Both the position numbers and the translations under genes were made by a program. The notes beneath the pieces were generated by a model, which saw only the letters and a program-made list of their open reading frames with translations, was not told the origin of the DNA and ran no database searches. 64,000 nucleotides of DNA from Spisula solida (taxonomy: Eukaryota > Mollusca > Bivalvia > Venerida > Mactridae), in contig OX365945.1 in NCBI GenBank assembly GCA_947247005.1, positions 15,444,501 through 15,508,500 of the forward strand, given 5' to 3'. This document shows, piece by piece, positions 58,561 to 64,000 of the stretch; within the stretch, counting starts at the first letter, position 1; every line of letters begins with the position of its first letter.

Positions 58561-61500
58561 CTGTATACAATTTTAGCACTTTATGTTGAAAGTGTGTTGA
58601 CTTTATATCTAACAAATCGCAATAAGATACACTGTCCATTATTGTGTGATTCAGAGAAAAATGCAATTGAAACATGTCTATGAATTTAAGCACTTCTCTA
58701 TGAATTTAAGCTCTTTATCTTAGGAGTGGGTGTTGCCTTGTCTAACAAATTTAAATAAGATAGACTGTCCATCATTGTGTGATACAGAGATAAATGTAAG
58801 TCTGTTGCTGTATGCTATTGACCTGGCCATTGTAGACTGTATTGTTTTGTTTTGGCTGCTGGAAAGTGCTGGGAAATCAATTCATACAGACTGGTTCTAG
58901 AATATCGGAGGCCATGTTATTGATCAATTGACTGGTATACTGATATGCATGTAGCATCAATGGTACTAGTTTACGGTGCTATATCTGCGACACATCACAT
59001 AAAGAGACTGATTTTCCCCGATCTGTTAGCAGATCAATTATTTACTAAGTTGAGTGGGTAAATATGACTCATGACCTGTTTGATCTGCAGAGCAAATTAT
59101 GTTACATGTAGTGACTGTAATATGTCTAGCTCACTGATAAAATCCAATTGTTTCTCTATAGTAGTGCTATAATAATGAATAATGTATCATTGCCCGATCC
59201 TTCATACATACAGTAGAACTTAGATGCCGCGAACAGTTTTGCCTCAAGCGCCATAGAAAATTGGGTCCTGGCAATGATATGTAGTACTAAGTATACAGTA
59301 GATGCCTCCAACTACTTAACTGTTCCAAAGGCAGTTTGAGGCATTGAAGTTCTACTGTTCTAGAAAATTGTAAATATTTGTTGATTTTATAAATGAAGTG
59401 GACAACAAAATCAAATTCCATCAGGTTATCAACCTCTTGAAGTACCTCTGTATGCGTTTCCCAACGAAATGCCATTTTCTGGACTGTTAATTTGGAGGAC
59501 TTGTTCTAATAAGGTCTTTATCGCTTGTTTCTTCTATATGTACATGTATGTAATGAATCATCATTATCATACTTCAGAAAAAGTAGAACTTTCAGAACTG
59601 GCCCAATTTGTTCATCAGTCAGCCTGCATTTACCAATAATATGGAATTTAATACTTACAAAATTGAACAACTTAGAGTAAAAGATTCATAGATTTGACAT
59701 GTCTCCTGTATGGATGCAGTGTTTTGTAGTATGTGAGTTGATGATAGAAGCATATTATATGTGTTTGGTCTGGGGAGAATTGGTAGTCTTTATTTATATG
59801 TTAACTCATACTGTATGATGAGAGATTACTGCAGAGCTGTGGAAGCCGTTTCCCATGGTGAATAAGCCGCTATATTTTGTTAGGACATACTTAAAAAAAT
59901 TGTTTGGTTGGCAAAAAATTTAAGTAGCCTGTAACTGTAGGTATAATGTTTGACCAGGTTTCTATTAAATGGGAAAAACCTAGATTCCAGGCCGGGCTGT
60001 TGGGTTGTGGATGGGTATCAACAGTTTTGATCCAAAGTTATCTAGCTATGAACTTTGAAGGAATATTTATTTGGTGTGTGAAAGCGCACAGGGATGGTTT
60101 TTTGCTGTAATTAAATTTTAGCAAAGTTATGGCCCTTGATAGTGAAGGAATGCTTTGTTTTCTTATATATCAGTTGTAGGGTCACAGATACAATACAATT
60201 CATGCACAGTTCCTTCAAAAACATTTTAAGTAAATAAATATCGTAGACGTGTATATATGTACATTATGTAGGTTTAGACAAAAAAACAAAGGAACATTCA
60301 ATCTTGGCCTGATTACTTTTTGGTACTCATTACCTTTCAAGAAATGTGTAACTCTTACAGCATGGTTACATGTAGCTAGCAAGACAATATTACAAATGGA
60401 GGTGAATGACATAATATAACAATAGTGCAACGTTACCACAAATCTTAGGAATGATAGAAATGGGGTCTTTTTAACCCCTAAAGTACAAAAAAAAACAGTC
60501 TGGAAACTCAATCAAATGCTTGTTATCACATAGCTTATATTAAATGTATGTAACCATGAAAAGCTCTTCATTGATAAGTTAGGAATGTTATGATTGGTAT
60601 TTATTACAGAGAGTAATGTTAGAGTTGTCTCCCTTGGGATGAATCAACTCCAGCTATTTACCATGATCACTTGTGTTGATGGTTGATAATAAGTGAATTG
60701 CTCTGTTCAGTGGTTTTATGGAAATTCCATTTTATCAAGCAAAGTTATTGGTTGTTATGTCTTTGAAGTAATGTAGCCTTGAGGAAAGATAGGAATAGCA
60801 TTAAGATATATTGTAAATAGAACACTTAAGAATTTTTACTGATATGACCAAGATTATGATTATATTTTGTACCGTGTTGCCTATATGTTAACTTGCTAGA
60901 CTTTTGGTTCCTATCGAATAAGTGGCAGTGTAATGTAGTTTAGTCCACTGCACTGCCACTTGAATATATGGGTTCAACACCGTCCAGGACAGGAGCATGT
61001 TCTTCTGCAGCATTGGCTATAGATGGTCATGTCCTCCACATGTGGAAAATGTGTCAATTCCAAGTGAAAAAGCAAATAAATTTGTACTAGTTGAAGCACT
61101 GACAATCAGTTTTCATGTTTCAGGCAGGTCCATTAAGTTTTGTATATACAATAAACAATGTAATCAGACCCATGTCTGTAGGAAAATAATGATTTATAGT
61201 ACAGATTTATCATTCAATATTTTCTCTCTGGTTACAGTGTCCCAATATTCCTAGAATTGACTGAACTGTGATTTATTAACTAGTCTAGATTTAAACTTCC
61301 TCCTCATAACAAGATTTTAACATGGCAATGGTGTTTTGCAAATGAGATGTGTTTCCTTGCTTGATAATAAATTAGTTTCAGTGTATATAAATCATTGGTT
61401 TTATCTTCCGTTCATTAGCTGATTTGTGATCATCCCTGATCTGTGATAATCCTATTCCTGTGCCATATAAACTATATATATAAACAATAATGTTTCATAC

Positions 61501-62979
61501 AGATAGGGCTGCTCCACCTTCTGACTTGAATAAATGATTTCCTTGATTGTTGTCATTATCATATCCTGCTGCTGAATGTTCATATTGCTCCTGGCTCCTG
61601 TCCTGTTTGCAGTTGAATAATCGAAAGCCTATCAGAGCCCGTCTAGTGAGTTTGTTCTTCAGTTTCAAATAATTCATCCATCCATTTTGGAACTATGCTA
61701 GAGAGAGCAGGTATTATTATCATTATATAAGGACGGATATCAGTTAATATATTAAAAAATCACTCCAGCTATCAAAATTTTTACCTCAACCACTCTGTTT
61801 TACAGAAAACATTGGATGATAACGGAACCAAGCAATTAGTTTATAATCACCTTACATAATTCCCACTGACTATCGATCTTATATGTATTGGAAATTACAA
61901 CTGGTCTTTATAGTTAAAAGTCATGGAAGAGTCTGCGTCATTCAAGCTTTCCTGAGGCTAAGATAATTTGCAGTTAATTTCGTGCTTTGGAGTTGTCAGA
62001 AAAGCCAATTTGATTGCTTTAATTGACTGATTAATTAATTAAGTATATCGTACATTGTTACAACTTACTTTAATTCCTGTTGGCATTCACTGGTTGTTAC
62101 AAGGCTTACATTTGTTCTGTATCTGATACTTAATTTATCTGTTCTCCATGTGTGTGTTTGTTTATGACTTTGTCATAAAGTTCCTGCTTTCTGTTTTAAT
62201 GAAACAACACTAGATTTTCAAGTACTTGTCCTAACTCCTTTGTTGGAAAATTGATACAAACATTATACATGTACTCTCTCAAGTAATATTTGTTTGGAGT
62301 AGACTTTGTTACAGTAGATGTATAAATCTATTATTCAGGTCAGTCACTTGTTTACATAACATTGTGCACATAAACATTGCAATTTCTCTTATTAATACCT
62401 TAGTTCGTAGTATGTAGCTTAGTGAATAAGGCATTGGTTTTCACTGCCCTTTTTCTCAAGTTAAAATGGTTTAAAACAAATAAAAAATGCAATGTTATGA
62501 TATTGTACTGTTTGTATACAAGTGACAGACCTGAATAAACAGACTTTACTTTTAGAACATTGAAACCATGATGCTGTTATTTTAAATTCTTAGAAATTAT
62601 CCCTTAAAAGGTTAAATTGTAATTCTGGATCTTGATGATGTCCAGTAGAAATAGAAGTTTATTCCATTAGTTGTGTAATCCCCAAACATAGGGCAATGGT
62701 CTAAGGTTGATTGTCTGGTTACATGCTGCTACCATGTTTGTTTGAGGAAATCCAGATGACCGATATTAGAAAAAATTCGTCACATTGTCCTGAATTGTAA
62801 AGTTAAGTTCAAAATCCAGAAGGTCATAGACTACTATGAGAACAACATTATACATAATTACATCATTAAATATATAAACCTCTGCCCACATAATGCTACA
62901 TGTAGATTAAGTGTTTGTATGGAAGTCACAATGTGGCATGTTTAACCAGGTTTTACTATCCTTAGGGATACTGTATAGT
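58561..62979. other. Right-hand segment, no exon recognised
   Basis: I looked for a reticulon-type domain exon (a YWRD-like start) and did not find it. A tRNA-like piece lies near 60915-61000. Open frames up to 98 codons look non-coding. Confidence 0.4.
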
Positions 62980-63009
62980 GAGATACAACCTTGTTGCGCC
63001 AAAGGGACG
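62980..63009. repeat. Third copy of the 30-base sequence
   Basis: Identical to 10176-10205, including the GTGCTTG-free core TTGCGCCAAAGGGACG, about 53 kb away. The preceding CTGTATAGTG also resembles the spacer at 10159. Likely one end of a repeat element. Confidence 0.9.
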
Positions 63010-64000
63010 AGGTATTGACTTTTTATGTCACATGACTTTGGTATCTCCAAAAGTATTACGGTTATGATCATGAATTGTTGCAGGAATGTTTGTCTTCAGA
63101 TGAAGTTGTGCATCTGGTGTTTCATTTTTATCCGGACACAAAATTTCAACATTGTTATCACCCTTGTTTTAAAACCCTGGTTTTCAGTTTGATGTCTTAA
63201 AATAGATTGGCAGAATGTCATGTTAATATATAAAGAAACTCAAACAAAGGCAGAAAAATGCAATGTCTGATGTTCCAAACAGTAATAAAGTCGTCACAGC
63301 CATCAGAGCTGAGCAAAATTTATGGCTTTTTACTTCTAAGATGTTAATGTGTTGAGGTTGAAAGTAATTATTCATAAGCAATTAGAAACATGGTCCTAGC
63401 CTGGTATATATACTACACACACATTGCCATCCATTAGCAATCTGCGAGTTATTGCAATTTTAATTGCACACGTCTTTGATTTACTGCTGTATTTTTTTGT
63501 GTAGATTCCATATTGCCATGTTTACGTTTGTCAGATTTTTCCTGCTGTTCAAAGATTTCAAAGAATAACAGATCATGAATTCTGGTATCTGAAGAAACAT
63601 CTTTGTATCCAGGTGTGTGAATCTGGGATACCCCCATGTTTTATACACTGGTACTGTAGGAATATATTGATGTTCTAGCCATGAGATAGATGAAATTACA
63701 AGACATAATTGCAATTCTGGAAAACTCGTTAACTATGCATCTGTAAAATGCTGTCATGTCATGGAGGATTGTACATGTAATATAGCCAGGGTTTACAGCA
63801 AGTGTTTATCCTGTGTTTATCCTTGCAAGGGTTTAGCCTGTGTTTATCCTTGCAAGTGTTATACTATAGTGTATCCTTTGATATTTCTATTCTTCTGTGA
63901 AGATATCATATTTAATTAATCTCTCAGGAGGCGGTGTGTAATTGGGAGATTAGTATATTGTTTGTAGTTTTGTTAATTAGGAAACGCCCAAAAAGTATAT
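63010..64000. other. Right edge, nothing clear but a small duplication
   Basis: TGTGTTTATCCTTGCAAG occurs twice near 63811-63858. Otherwise unremarkable. Confidence 0.4.

Overview
The window is animal nuclear DNA, AT-rich and intron-rich, with two split genes among many small, mostly decayed mobile elements. A bivalve mollusc is the most likely source. This rests on the mix of repeat types (tRNA-derived SINEs with a conserved body, elements rich in GGACGGACGGACG-like steps, many short inverted-repeat elements). It is an inference; no species is claimed. There is no sign of bacterial gene organisation.

Minus strand, 30221 down to 1186: the first eight coding exons of SPTLC2, the catalytic long-chain-base subunit of serine palmitoyltransferase. 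I joined them by hand from splice sites and reading phase. They run from the N-terminus through the membrane helix to the PLP-lysine motif. The last roughly 170 residues lie beyond the left edge. Intron 1 is about 13.3 kb.

Plus strand, from 46570: a second gene starting head-to-head with SPTLC2, about 16.3 kb away. Two alternative first coding exons (46570-46900 and 49698-49806) both end in phase 1. A 30-base microexon at 58119-58148 fits both. The protein start is acidic and disordered. A reticulon-type gene is a guess from this architecture only; no domain exon is visible before the right edge.

Between and inside the genes: three PIF/Harbinger-like MITEs with 3-bp target duplications (TSDs); a Mutator-like MITE with a 10-bp TSD; a hAT-like MITE with a near-perfect 8-bp TSD; four TA-flanked inverted-repeat elements; short CAGGG-ended elements, two with 5-bp TSDs; six SINE copies; a 5'-truncated LINE tail; a clean nested insertion whose empty site is visible 24 kb away; and several tandem arrays, the largest three nearly identical 1304-bp units (36893-40804).

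The most unusual item is a 1449-bp foldback element (43541-44989) with arms of nearly 500 bp, ends CACGCATG...CATGCGTG and a 7-bp TSD. A 34-bp miniature made only of the same two ends, also with a perfect 7-bp TSD, lies at 32069-32102.
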